Assembly: GCA_016235815.1 (NCBI GenBank) | Contig: JACRIM010000026.1 | Location: 1 to 64,000 of the forward strand | Length of the DNA stretch: 64,000 nt | Origin: Planctomycetota bacterium | Lineage (GTDB): Bacteria > Planctomycetota > Phycisphaerae > UBA1845 > UTPLA1 | Reading direction: 5' to 3' | Shown: piece by piece, positions 37,917 to 47,627 of the stretch | Layout: the number at the start of each line of letters is the position of its first letter | Numbering within the stretch: the first letter of the stretch is position 1 | Notes under the pieces: model-generated | Told to the model about the DNA's origin: nothing | Database searches by the model: none | What the model saw: only the letters and a program-made list of their open reading frames with translations | Translations under genes and position numbers: made by a program

Positions 37917-40900
37917 ATGGCAAAGACACTCAATCGTAGTTTGGTCGGTGGACTTACCTTTGGCGGCATGGTCGTCCTTGCGGCGGCCGGTTTCCTTCTG
38001 CTTGCCAACCTTCCGGGCCGCGACCCGAAGGTGTACGAAGATGAAGCCAAGAAGCACGAAGGCGAGAAAGAGTGGAACAAGGCCGGGCAGGCATGGGTGC
38101 GGGCCTACCAGCGCGACCCTGAGCACAATCCGGAGTATTTGATTTCCGCCGCAAAGTGCGCGATCGAGGAGGGCGATGTCGGGGCGGTGCGCAATCTGAT
38201 CAGCCAGGCCCGGATCAAGGATCCCCAGCTCCGCTCTGCCAGTCGCATGAGCGCCGAGATTGAATTTGAAGTGGCGAAGCTGTTTCCGTCTGTTCCGCAG
38301 TGGGGCAAGGTTCTGACCGATGCCCAGAAGCTCATCGCGGCCGAGAAGGATTCGGCGCTGGGTCATCACGCACTCGGGCAAGCGTACATGAACCTTCAGA
38401 AGGAAGACGCGACCTATCGCGACAAGGGCCGCGAGGAATTGAAGCGAGCCCTGGAGCTTGACCCCGGCAACGCGGATATTGTGGAAACCCTGGCCCGCGA
38501 TCAATGGATGGTGGGCATTGAAAAACAGCAGACCGGCCAGAGGCAGGAGGGTGAAGAGATTGAGCGGGCCGCGACGGCGATGGTGGCGGCGGCCATCGAA
38601 AAGGCTCCACCCGAAAAAACATCGGACCGTTCCAAGCTGGAGCGTCTTCTTGCGTTTTACAGTCTGATCAAAGGTGATACCGACAAGGCGATCGCCGCAT
38701 TGACGGCCATGGCGGACAAGCAGACCGGCAAGGACGGCGTCGACACACAATTGATGCTGGGTTCGATTTACCTCGGGAGTGCGTATGGCAATGAGCGAAT
38801 GGACCAGGCTAAAGCAGAAGCCTGTTTTAAGAAAGCCATCAGCCTCGATCCGGGCGATGGCCGCGCCTATCAGGGACTGAGCCAAATCTATAAGGCGCGT
38901 CGGGAACGGGAGCAAGACGCGGCCAAGCGCGCCGAGTTGGCGGCGATGGAGATCGACCTCTTCAAAAAAGGGCTGGCGTCGATTCCCAAAACCAAGCATT
39001 TTCGGGATTTTTCCGACAATATTTCACGAATTAGCTTCTTCAGCGAGCTATGCATGATTGAGCTGGATCGGGCCGCCAACTCGAAAGATGAGGCGGAAAA
39101 GAAGGCAGCCATTGCCGTCGCGGAGGACTGGACGAACCAATTGAAGCGCGAGGTTGATCCGGCTTCGGTTGAGGCGCGTTTTTTGACGGCCAGCATTCTC
39201 AATGCGAAGGGTGAATATGTGGCGGCGACCAAGGAGGCGGAGGCGGCTGACCGCTCCAACGAAGCAGCCCGCCATGTGCGGTTGCAGGCGCTTCTTGGGG
39301 AGCTTTACGCACGCCAGGCGCAATGGGGCGCCGCGAGTAAATCATTGAAGAAGGCGATCGCGATCATGCCCAATTCGCCCATGCTCCGGCTGCGACTTGG
39401 CCAGGTCTATTTGCAGATGAACGAGCCGTCGCAGGCGCTGGCCGAGTTGAAGCCGCTTGAGAAGGGGCCGATGCGCGACTTCATGGAGAAAAATGAGACG
39501 GCGATTCAGTTCAGGGCAGAGGCCTATCGCCTGCTTGGGCAGACGGAACTCGCGGGGGATGAGCTGAAGAAGCTGGCGAAAAGTGAAACCGGCGGCGATG
39601 AGCTTCGTGAAATCCGTTTGCTCATGACCGAGCAGCGTTACAACGAGGCGGAAGCCCGGATCAAGCCCATCCTCTCAAAGGACCCTGGAAACGAATCAGC
39701 GGTCCGAATGTTGTTTCGCGTATATGAAGCGACCGACCGAATGACGGACGCGAAGGCGTTATTGAAGTCGGCCCTCAGTCGCGCGCCCGACAACGAATTA
39801 TTCCGCCGGCTGTATCTGGTGATTCTGGAGACGGAGCGCAATGACGACGCGACACTGGCTTTTCTCAAAGAAGAAAAGGACCCTTATGCCCGCGCGATGG
39901 CAATGGCGGACTTTTTCGGGCGACGAGAGAAGCTTGTCGAGGCCATGGCGGCGCTGGATGAAGCGGAAAAGATCAAGCCGGACTCGGCCGAACTTGTGGA
40001 CCGACAGCTGCGGGTTGCGGCGGCCAAGAAGGACTGGGATCGCATGGCGCGGTACGTCACGAAGGACGGCCAACTCAATGCCGACGGCACGGAAGGGAAA
40101 ATCGCCCAGGGCCGCATGGCCTACGCACAGGGTAAATACCAGGACGCGGTGGATCTGATCACGGCGGGCCTCGCCAAGTTTCCATCCAACGCGTTTGGGT
40201 GGACCTACCTGGGTGAGACGTACCTTGCCATGAAAAATCGCACGGCCGACGCGAAACAGGCGATTGCGAAAGCCCTTGAAATAGACCCGACCAACGGGTT
40301 CGCGAACCGCGCGATGGCGCAAATCTTGATGGGCGAGGGCAACGAAAAGGATGCCCAGAAGTTCATTCAAGCCGCGGCGCGGGTTATTCAGGATGACCGA
40401 TGGCTTCGCCAGCAGACGCAAGTCATGAGCGAGAAGGAGAATCCGGCCACCGGTATTGCGACCCGCGAGAAAGCCCGTCGCGACAACCCGAACGACATTG
40501 AAAATCTGGTGTTCCTGGCGCGGCTTTATGGCGACCCCAAGGTGGCCAAGTATGACAAAGCCGCGGAGATTTATCGCGAGGCGCTAAAGGTTTCCAAGAA
40601 TGATCTTCGACTTGCGCGTGAGATCGCCCGTTTCTTTGGCCGCGAGGAAGTCAATCGGCCACAGGAGGGCGATCAGCTTCTGGTCGACTTGATGAATGCG
40701 GAGACGGACAAGTCGCGCAAGGCTGAAGTCGCCGTGTGCCTTGGCCAGTTTTATGAAGTGCAGAAATCGCTGGCGACGGCGGATCGCTATTTCCGGCTTG
40801 CGGTAAGCCTTGATGCGTCCAAGGAAGTTCTCAACTCAGCGGGCGAGTACTACGCCCGCACAAACCGATTTCGCGATTCAGTTGAGTATTACAACCGTCT

Positions 40901-42449
40901 GCTTCAGATGTGCGCGGCCCCCGAGGACGCGGCACTGGCGCAGTCCACGCATTCGCGCATCATTGCCCTCTGGCTGGCGCTTGGCGATCTGGATAATGCC
41001 AAGAAGGAGATTGATGCCTTCGTTGTGAAATACCCCAATGACGCGCAGGGCATGATCTACACCGGCGCCTATCACCGCATCGGCGGCGACATACAAAAAG
41101 CCAAGGAGGCTTTTGACGCACATCTCGAACGGGATTCCAACAACGCGGTTGCGTTGTGGCAGCGCGGCCAGATGTTCATGCTGATGGGCCGCTGGCAGGC
41201 GGCCGTGGACGATCTTCGCAAGGCAAAGACGTTCAGCCCGGACGGCTTCCTGTATCAACATCGCATCGCGCTGGCCGATGCGCTGATTGAACTGGGTCGC
41301 GGCGACGAGGCGATTGTCGAGTTGCGTTCCATCATCGATCAGAAGCCGGATCAAACCGCCGTGGCCGAGGCGCTCATCGATGCTTATGCCCGGGTGCGTC
41401 CTCCGCGTTATACCGATGCGGAAAACATCGTCTATACCTACATGCGGCTCTATCCCAAGGAATACAAGTGGCCGATGATCCTCGGCCGCCTTGGCGAGCG
41501 AATGCAGAAGTGGGACAAGGCGGTGCAGGGTTACGAGAAGGCCGCCGAGCTGGCGCGCGATCGTCAGGAAGTGATCGCCGCACTATTCAACGCCTACAAG
41601 CAGGCCAATCGCCCGAAGGCCATGGCGGATTACCTGTCTCAGATGCTTTCTGATCGTCAGTTGGAGCAGGCCCCGTATCAGTTGTCGGGGCTCGGCTGGG
41701 CCTACCAGCAGATCGGTGAGAAAGAAAAGGCGATGGACACCTTCGACCGGGCGCTGACGGCGGCGGGCGAGGATTTCATTGCTTACACGCGCGTTGTTGG
41801 CGATATGGCAAGTGTCCTTGGGAAGGCCGAGGCGTTAAGCCGCGCCCAGTCGCGCGCTCAGGCCGACCCGAAGAACATTGAAAAGCAGAAGGCTGTGCTC
41901 CACCTGCTCCAGGCTTCAGGCAAGAACGACGAGGCCTTGGCGGCGTGCAAGGTGGTCACGGACCTCGCGACACGTGACCGGGACATCGTTTTTGCGCGAC
42001 TCGCGCAGGGAATGCTGCTTCAGCAGTTGGGCCGGGCCGAGGAGGCGCGAACCCACTATGAGGCTGTTTTGAAGGTGGACGCGAAGCAGCCGCTGGCCCT
42101 GAACAACCTCGCGTACCTGTTGGCAGATTCGCTCAACAAGCCGGCCGAGGCGCTGCCCTATGCCCAACAGGCGGTTAAGGCGAGCCCCAACGATCCCGGT
42201 TTTTTGGACACGCTGGGCTATGTTTTGTCGATGAACGGTCGCCACGGCGAGGCCCTGGGAGCCCTGTTCCGGGCTCGGGATCAGGACAAAAAGAATGTTG
42301 CAATTCAGTACCACCTTGGCCAGACCTATGAGCGCAAAGGCGACAAGATTGAAGCGCAAGCTTGGTACGAGCGAGCCAAGTCTCTCGCTCAAGAGCAAGG
42401 AGATAAACAGTATCTGCCGAAGATACTGAAGGCCCTCGGCGCGGCATAG
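37917..42449 (+). CDS. giant TPR protein of the exosortase/EPS locus
   Basis: 1510 residues from ATG 37917. An N-terminal transmembrane anchor (about 9-30) is followed by tetratricopeptide repeats along the whole length, for example DARTYLGETYLAMKNR-type helices, AVALWQRGQMFMLMGRWQAA and LALNNLAYLLADSLNKPAEA. The C-terminal part resembles PEP-CTERM/XrtA-locus TPR lipoproteins, which belong to this gene neighbourhood. It probably scaffolds polysaccharide export or protein sorting in the periplasm. It is larger than the roughly 900-residue relatives. An upstream ATG at 37869 would only add a polar stretch. Confidence 0.8.
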   Translation: MAKTLNRSLVGGLTFGGMVVLAAAGFLLLANLPGRDPKVYEDEAKKHEGEKEWNKAGQAWVRAYQRDPEHNPEYLISAAKCAIEEGDVGAVRNLISQARIKDPQLRSASRMSAEIEFEVAKLFPSVPQWGKVLTDAQKLIAAEKDSALGHHALGQAYMNLQKEDATYRDKGREELKRALELDPGNADIVETLARDQWMVGIEKQQTGQRQEGEEIERAATAMVAAAIEKAPPEKTSDRSKLERLLAFYSLIKGDTDKAIAALTAMADKQTGKDGVDTQLMLGSIYLGSAYGNERMDQAKAEACFKKAISLDPGDGRAYQGLSQIYKARREREQDAAKRAELAAMEIDLFKKGLASIPKTKHFRDFSDNISRISFFSELCMIELDRAANSKDEAEKKAAIAVAEDWTNQLKREVDPASVEARFLTASILNAKGEYVAATKEAEAADRSNEAARHVRLQALLGELYARQAQWGAASKSLKKAIAIMPNSPMLRLRLGQVYLQMNEPSQALAELKPLEKGPMRDFMEKNETAIQFRAEAYRLLGQTELAGDELKKLAKSETGGDELREIRLLMTEQRYNEAEARIKPILSKDPGNESAVRMLFRVYEATDRMTDAKALLKSALSRAPDNELFRRLYLVILETERNDDATLAFLKEEKDPYARAMAMADFFGRREKLVEAMAALDEAEKIKPDSAELVDRQLRVAAAKKDWDRMARYVTKDGQLNADGTEGKIAQGRMAYAQGKYQDAVDLITAGLAKFPSNAFGWTYLGETYLAMKNRTADAKQAIAKALEIDPTNGFANRAMAQILMGEGNEKDAQKFIQAAARVIQDDRWLRQQTQVMSEKENPATGIATREKARRDNPNDIENLVFLARLYGDPKVAKYDKAAEIYREALKVSKNDLRLAREIARFFGREEVNRPQEGDQLLVDLMNAETDKSRKAEVAVCLGQFYEVQKSLATADRYFRLAVSLDASKEVLNSAGEYYARTNRFRDSVEYYNRLLQMCAAPEDAALAQSTHSRIIALWLALGDLDNAKKEIDAFVVKYPNDAQGMIYTGAYHRIGGDIQKAKEAFDAHLERDSNNAVALWQRGQMFMLMGRWQAAVDDLRKAKTFSPDGFLYQHRIALADALIELGRGDEAIVELRSIIDQKPDQTAVAEALIDAYARVRPPRYTDAENIVYTYMRLYPKEYKWPMILGRLGERMQKWDKAVQGYEKAAELARDRQEVIAALFNAYKQANRPKAMADYLSQMLSDRQLEQAPYQLSGLGWAYQQIGEKEKAMDTFDRALTAAGEDFIAYTRVVGDMASVLGKAEALSRAQSRAQADPKNIEKQKAVLHLLQASGKNDEALAACKVVTDLATRDRDIVFARLAQGMLLQQLGRAEEARTHYEAVLKVDAKQPLALNNLAYLLADSLNKPAEALPYAQQAVKASPNDPGFLDTLGYVLSMNGRHGEALGALFRARDQDKKNVAIQYHLGQTYERKGDKIEAQAWYERAKSLAQEQGDKQYLPKILKALGAA

Positions 42450-42587
42450 CCGGACGGAGTATGTCCGATTCTGCCGGAAACAGGGGGTGAACCCGCATGC
42501 CATGCCTTCGTAGAGAAGGGTGGCGTGTGATCGGCAAGAATTGCCGGTCGATCTTCCAGGGTTTGGCCGGGTAACAGAGGTTTTGAT

Positions 42588-45077
42588 TTGACGACGCTGA
42601 CTACTGCGACCCCGAGCATGGCGAGTGGGCTTGGCCCCGCAGCGGCCCCACGTCCTGCTGGTCAGCCGCCGAGCGGCATGTCGGGCACCGACGTGGTGCG
42701 CGTTCTTCGCGCCCGAATGGTGTTGATCATCATTCTGACACTCCTGTTCTTTGCGATCGGCACCGGCGTCACGCTGATCTTTTTCTTCTGGTATCCAAGC
42801 TACAGCGCGATGGCGTATATCCGCGTTCAGTCGGTGAATCCGATCAACGTGTTAAATCCGCTGGAGCGTACGGAGGTGCAGCCCGAGGCGGTGTTGCGCC
42901 TGTTGCAGGACCAGTCGATTCTTGTGAAAAGCCCGGGCGTGCTCATGGCAGCGCTCGAAGACAACGATCTTCGCGGCACTGAATGGTTTCGCGAGGCGGA
43001 GCGAAAGCTGAAGGAGAAGAATGAGGACCCGGCCGATCTCCTGGCGGACATCGTGTCGGCCTCTCCGGTTCGCGATTCAAACTTCGTGGGTGTGTCGGCG
43101 ACCTGGCGTGTTGCCAAAGAAGTCCCGATCATCGTGAACACGGTCGTCGACCGGTACATGGTGATGATCAATCAGTTGGGAAAGGATAATAATCGCGCGA
43201 TCGCCGCGGGATCGCAAAAAGATCTGGAAGACGCGAAGCGTGAATACGACGCCAAGCAGCAGGAAATCGAAAACTACCGAAGCAATGAGGAAGTGCAGCT
43301 TCGCCCCGGGGAAGAGGGAAACGAGACCATCGCCACCCTGAAGGCCGTGGTGACGGAGCTCGAACTGGACACCGACGGCAAGAAGGCGCAGTACGAAGCG
43401 ATCAGCGCGGTCAAGCCGGAAGACCTGCCGATCACGCCGGAATTGAAGAATCAACTCGATAATGACCCCATGATCTATCAATACGATCAGCGGGTTCAGC
43501 AGGCCGACGAAACGCTTCGCGCGATGCAGGCTCGATACGGCCCGAACCATCGGCTTGTGAAGGAAGCCCAATCTCAATTGGATCTTGCCTCGGAGCGGTC
43601 GGCCTCGGAGCGAGCCCAGAAGATCGTCAAGTTCAACTCCGACCTCATCGAGCAGACGCGGCGCAATTACCTCGAGGCCCTGGAGATGCTGACGCGGGCC
43701 AAGGATCGCCTCAACCTTGCGGATCGCGAGCAGCGCGACAAGGATGCCAAGCAGTGGCGCTATCAGAAGATGCTCGAAGAAGCCGAGCAGTTGAAATCTG
43801 ATTACGAGAAGAAACTTGACCTTCATAATCAAGTGAAGGCGACCGTGAGCCGCGACAAGCAGGTGCAGATCGACGTGCGATCGCGGGCCGTCGCTCCGAA
43901 GCGGAAGTCGCAGCCCAAGCTGGAAATCTGGCTGCCGGCCGCCGGCATCCTCGGGTTGGGCCTGGCTGTCGGCATTGCGATGTTGCTTGAGCTTTCGGAT
44001 ACGACGGTGCGAACGCCGCGCGACGTGCTGCGGCAGTCGATGCCGGTTCTCGGCACGGTGCCCGTTACCGACGACGATGAAGTCGAGATCGATCGCGTGG
44101 AGACGGCCTGCCTCGATGCGCCGCACTCCATCACAGCCGAGGCGTTTCGAAATCTGCGCACGAATTTGTTCTTTAGCGCGCCGGCCGAGCAGCAGGCGAC
44201 GCTGCTGGTCACCAGTCCGCACGGCAGCAACGGCAAGACGACGATTGCATCGAACCTCGCCATCTCGGTGGCGCTGTCGGGGCGACGCGTGCTTTTGGTT
44301 GATGCGAACTTCCGGCGGTCTTCGCTGCCACGAGTCTTCCCGGGCATGCCGGCGGAAGGATTGAGCAATATTCTCATCGGGCAGGGGCGGCTTGAAAATT
44401 ATGTGACGTCGACGGCCGTGCCGGGGCTTGATGTGCTTGGTGCCGGTCCGATTCCGCCGAACCCGGCGGAGTTGTTAGGCAGCAGTTATCTTCGCGACCT
44501 GATCGCCGATGCGCGGACGCGCTATGACCAGGTGATCTTCGACGGGCCTCCACTTCTGCTGGTGAGCGATGCAATGGTGTTGGCGTCATCGGTGGATGGC
44601 GTGATTCTGGTGTGCCAGTATCGCGTCACGTCGCGCGGCGCCCTGCAGCGAACGGCGTCGCAACTGGCATCGGTCGGTGCGCGAATCTTCGGCGCGGTGC
44701 TGAATCGCGTGGAGACGCGGGCCGGCGGCTACTTCCGCAAGACCTATCGCGAGTTCTACGAATATCAGGAGCAGGAAGCGGACGATCAGGGTGTCACGCG
44801 GCAGCGGCTGGATGGCGGCACGCCGACGGCGGATGCCGCGGGCGAGTCGATCACCGAAGGCGAGGCCGGTGCGGCGGATGTGGGCGGCCCGTCGCTGCTG
44901 TCGGAGGGCGCTGTGGCGACCGCGACGGACCCGGATGCACTGGAAGGCACGTGGGGTTCGTCAGACATCGACAGCGAACTGAATAAGATCACGGGGGAGC
45001 AGGCGCTGGGGGACATTGACGACTTCAAGATTACGGATGATTTGAAGCTGGATGATGATCTGGACAAGAAGGCGTAG
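42588..45077 (+). CDS. Wzc-like polysaccharide chain-length kinase
   Basis: 829 residues from a TTG with AGAGG upstream (an ATG at 42618 is the alternative). The Wzz domain has two membrane helices (about 45-68 and 442-462) flanking a long coiled-coil part (GNETIATLKAVV, RYGPNHRLVKEAQSQL). The cytoplasmic BY-kinase domain has Walker A SPHGSNGKTT (Lys550), A' motif LLVDANFR and B motif QVIFDGPP. The tyrosine cluster is YFRKTYREFYEY (about 715-728). An acidic tail follows. It should control the length and export of the polysaccharide through the outer-membrane protein at 34.4 kb, by cycles of autophosphorylation. Confidence 0.9.
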   Translation: MTTLTTATPSMASGLGPAAAPRPAGQPPSGMSGTDVVRVLRARMVLIIILTLLFFAIGTGVTLIFFFWYPSYSAMAYIRVQSVNPINVLNPLERTEVQPEAVLRLLQDQSILVKSPGVLMAALEDNDLRGTEWFREAERKLKEKNEDPADLLADIVSASPVRDSNFVGVSATWRVAKEVPIIVNTVVDRYMVMINQLGKDNNRAIAAGSQKDLEDAKREYDAKQQEIENYRSNEEVQLRPGEEGNETIATLKAVVTELELDTDGKKAQYEAISAVKPEDLPITPELKNQLDNDPMIYQYDQRVQQADETLRAMQARYGPNHRLVKEAQSQLDLASERSASERAQKIVKFNSDLIEQTRRNYLEALEMLTRAKDRLNLADREQRDKDAKQWRYQKMLEEAEQLKSDYEKKLDLHNQVKATVSRDKQVQIDVRSRAVAPKRKSQPKLEIWLPAAGILGLGLAVGIAMLLELSDTTVRTPRDVLRQSMPVLGTVPVTDDDEVEIDRVETACLDAPHSITAEAFRNLRTNLFFSAPAEQQATLLVTSPHGSNGKTTIASNLAISVALSGRRVLLVDANFRRSSLPRVFPGMPAEGLSNILIGQGRLENYVTSTAVPGLDVLGAGPIPPNPAELLGSSYLRDLIADARTRYDQVIFDGPPLLLVSDAMVLASSVDGVILVCQYRVTSRGALQRTASQLASVGARIFGAVLNRVETRAGGYFRKTYREFYEYQEQEADDQGVTRQRLDGGTPTADAAGESITEGEAGAADVGGPSLLSEGAVATATDPDALEGTWGSSDIDSELNKITGEQALGDIDDFKITDDLKLDDDLDKKA

Positions 45078-45223
45078 CGTCCGCTCCGGCGCATCTCCAA
45101 CACGATTCACATCAATCCAAAGGCTTGATTTTCTCCGGCTAGAAACGGCGTCCGGAGTCTGCCTGTTCGGCATACTGGCCGGAATGTGATAAGATTCCTC
45201 CATTCACCGAGGAGTTCACTTCA

Positions 45224-46219
45224 TTGCGCGATCCGGTTGAACTGGCACGAGGCATTATTCGCGAGCAGGCCAAGGCGCTGACAGCGCTGGCGGAGCTGGT
45301 GGGGGAGCCGTTCCGCGAGGCCGTGCGGCTGGTGCAGAACTCTCGCGCGCAGATGGTGGTGACGGGGATTGGCAAGAGCGGGTTGATCGCACGGAAGGCC
45401 GCGGCGACTCTTTCCAGCACGGGGACGCCGGCGGTGTTTATGCATCCGGTCGAGGGTGTGCACGGCGATCTGGGCATGGTCGATCCGAATGCGGTGCTGC
45501 TGGCACTTTCCAAGAGTGGGAACACGGACGAACTTGTTCGATTCGTGGGGCACTTTCGCCGGGTGGGCGGGAGTGTGATCGCGGTGTGTGAAGGCGGGAC
45601 GTCGGGCCTTTCTGAGTTGGCGGATATGGTGCTGGAGATGCCGAAGCTGCCCGAGGCGGGGCCGCTGGCGCTCGCGCCGACGACAAGCACGACGATGACG
45701 CTGGCGCTGTGCGATGCACTGGCGATGGCGCTGCTCGATTCGCGGGGGTTCAACGAAGAACAATTTGCGCGGTATCACCCGGATGGGAGTCTTGGGCGAC
45801 GGCTCCTGCTTCGCGCATCGGACGTGATGCACGGCGGGGCGGAGATGCCGTGCGTGGCGGGGGGCAAATCGTTCAAAGACATGCTGCTGGAGATGACGGG
45901 CAAACACCTCGGCATGACGTGTGTGGTGGATGACGGCGGGCTGCTGGTCGGCGTGTTCACGGACGGCGATTTGCGGCGATTGCTAACGCGATGCGAGACA
46001 CCGACGAAGCTGACGGCGGGCGAGGCGTGGCGGCAAAGCCGGCGTGACCCGAGCGAGCCGCCGGTGCGGTGTTCGACGGTGTCGCCGGAGGAATTGGCGG
46101 TGGATTGTCTGCGGCTGATGCGGGAGAGCGAGATCACGATGTTGGTGGTGAGCGCGGATGGTCAGCGGCCGAGCGGGGTAGTGCGGCTGCAGGATTTGGT
46201 GCGGGCGGGATTGGGATAG
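45224..46219 (+). CDS. KdsD/KpsF-type arabinose-5-phosphate isomerase
   Basis: 332 residues from a TTG with GAGGAG upstream. The SIS domain (about 25-170) has GIGKSGLIARKAAATLSSTG, LSKSGNTDEL and the DALAMALL helix; the two CBS domains (about 200-325) end the protein. It should interconvert ribulose 5-phosphate and arabinose 5-phosphate, the first step to Kdo, a lipopolysaccharide sugar. Its neighbour is the EPS kinase, so it may supply a capsule or LPS sugar. Confidence 0.9.
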   Translation: MRDPVELARGIIREQAKALTALAELVGEPFREAVRLVQNSRAQMVVTGIGKSGLIARKAAATLSSTGTPAVFMHPVEGVHGDLGMVDPNAVLLALSKSGNTDELVRFVGHFRRVGGSVIAVCEGGTSGLSELADMVLEMPKLPEAGPLALAPTTSTTMTLALCDALAMALLDSRGFNEEQFARYHPDGSLGRRLLLRASDVMHGGAEMPCVAGGKSFKDMLLEMTGKHLGMTCVVDDGGLLVGVFTDGDLRRLLTRCETPTKLTAGEAWRQSRRDPSEPPVRCSTVSPEELAVDCLRLMRESEITMLVVSADGQRPSGVVRLQDLVRAGLG

Positions 46220-46274
46220 AATTGCGAATGGCAAATTACCAATTACAAAATGGGTTGCGGCGCGGCGGGCTGAA

Positions 46275-46847
46275 TCACTCGGGCAACTGATCTTCGCATT
46301 GTCGTCTTTGGGTTTGTGTTTCTTTAATGAACGATGTTTTGTCTCGGCTGTTAAGCCACACTCGCGACGTCATGTAGCGCCCATTCTTTAGGTTGATGCG
46401 GATATAGCCCCATCCTACGTGGCATCCCAAGACATCGTCCCATGAGATCAAGGTGCGGGAAAAGACATTTCGCACAAAAATTCCGCGAGCACTGGTTGCG
46501 ATGTACACGGGGGTCTTAAAGCAGATCAATGCAAATATGGAGAGGCCGAGTAGCACGGCGCCGCTAAACAATCGTTGTCCGTATTCCTCCCAAAAAGTCA
46601 GCGGCGGAATACGAATACCATGACTCTTGGTTGCGAAAAGGAATGGCAACAGGAGATTGGGTATCAGTACAAAGATGGCTGGACCGCCCAAGGCGCGCAA
46701 CCAATACCCCCTCCAGATTTTTGTGGTTTGGTCAAACTCGAATCCGCATTCCGGGCAACGCGGACCGGTTGGTGTTCCGCGCAGGTCATAGCGGCATTCG
46801 GGGCAGACAAGCGTCTCGGAAAGTTTTTCGTGACCGGCCCAACGCAT
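46275..46847 (-). CDS. membrane protein with N-terminal zinc ribbon
   Basis: 190 residues: a zinc ribbon (CPECRYDLRG...CPECGFEF, residues 15-39), two membrane helices (about 50-72 and 93-112), and a C-terminal soluble domain of about 75 residues. It is a type widespread in planctomycetes with a CPxCxYDLRG ribbon; function unknown. It precedes nothing in its operon except, 9 bases upstream on the same strand, apt. Confidence 0.75.
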   Translation of the reverse strand: MRWAGHEKLSETLVCPECRYDLRGTPTGPRCPECGFEFDQTTKIWRGYWLRALGGPAIFVLIPNLLLPFLFATKSHGIRIPPLTFWEEYGQRLFSGAVLLGLSIFALICFKTPVYIATSARGIFVRNVFSRTLISWDDVLGCHVGWGYIRINLKNGRYMTSRVWLNSRDKTSFIKETQTQRRQCEDQLPE

Positions 46848-46855
46848 AATGATTG

Positions 46856-47437
46856 TCAGAAATCCGTGGCGACGGCGGGGCCTTCGCCGTTGATTTTGAT
46901 GACCGAGTGGACGGGGATACCGGGGAAGCGGTTGCGGCCGTTGAGGAAACAGAGTTCGATCAGCACCGCGACGCCGGCTATTTCACCTTTTAGTTCTCTG
47001 ACGAGATCGCAGCAGGCGACCATGGTTCCGCCGGTGGCGAGGAGGTCGTCGATCATGAGGACGCGCTCGCCGGGGCGGATGGCGTCTTCGTGGATTTCGA
47101 GCGAGTCGGTGCCGTACTCCAGCGCATAAGACATCTTTCGCGTCTTGTAAGGGAGCTTGCCGGGCTTGCGAATGGGGACGAAGCCTGCGGAGAGGTTTCG
47201 GGCGACGGCGGTGCCGAAGATGAAGCCGCGGCTTTCGGCGCCGACGACCTTGTCGATGTGCAGCGAGCGGAAGGGCTGCGTGAGGAGTTCAACGGCCAGC
47301 GACAGGGCGGCCGAGTCGGCGAGCAGCGGGGTGACATCTTTGAAGACGATGCCGGGCTTGGGGAAGTCCTTGATGTCGCGCAGCTTGGCGGCGAGGGTGG
47401 ATACGTCGGGGAGTTTGAGATTCGGTTGGTCCGGCAC
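46856..47437 (-). CDS. apt: adenine phosphoribosyltransferase
   Basis: 193 residues from a GTG with AAGGAG upstream. It has FPKPGIVFKDVTPLL at residues 25-39, ESRGFIFG, and the PRPP-binding loop VLMIDDLLATGGTM (about 127). It makes AMP and pyrophosphate from adenine and PRPP in purine salvage. Confidence 0.95.
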   Translation of the reverse strand: MPDQPNLKLPDVSTLAAKLRDIKDFPKPGIVFKDVTPLLADSAALSLAVELLTQPFRSLHIDKVVGAESRGFIFGTAVARNLSAGFVPIRKPGKLPYKTRKMSYALEYGTDSLEIHEDAIRPGERVLMIDDLLATGGTMVACCDLVRELKGEIAGVAVLIELCFLNGRNRFPGIPVHSVIKINGEGPAVATDF

Positions 47438-47627
47438 GGCGGTCTCCTTCGGGGCGCAAAAACCTTCCCCATGATCGGTCGATCAGGATCGCATCATTTG
47501 ATGGATCTGGCTGGTGTGTGAGGATTATAACGAAGGGCGACGGAACACGTTGTCGACATGCCACCGGGGTCTTCAAGGCGACTCTTCGACTCGCGCCAGG
47601 TGCTCGGATTGGGATGCTACGCTCGGA

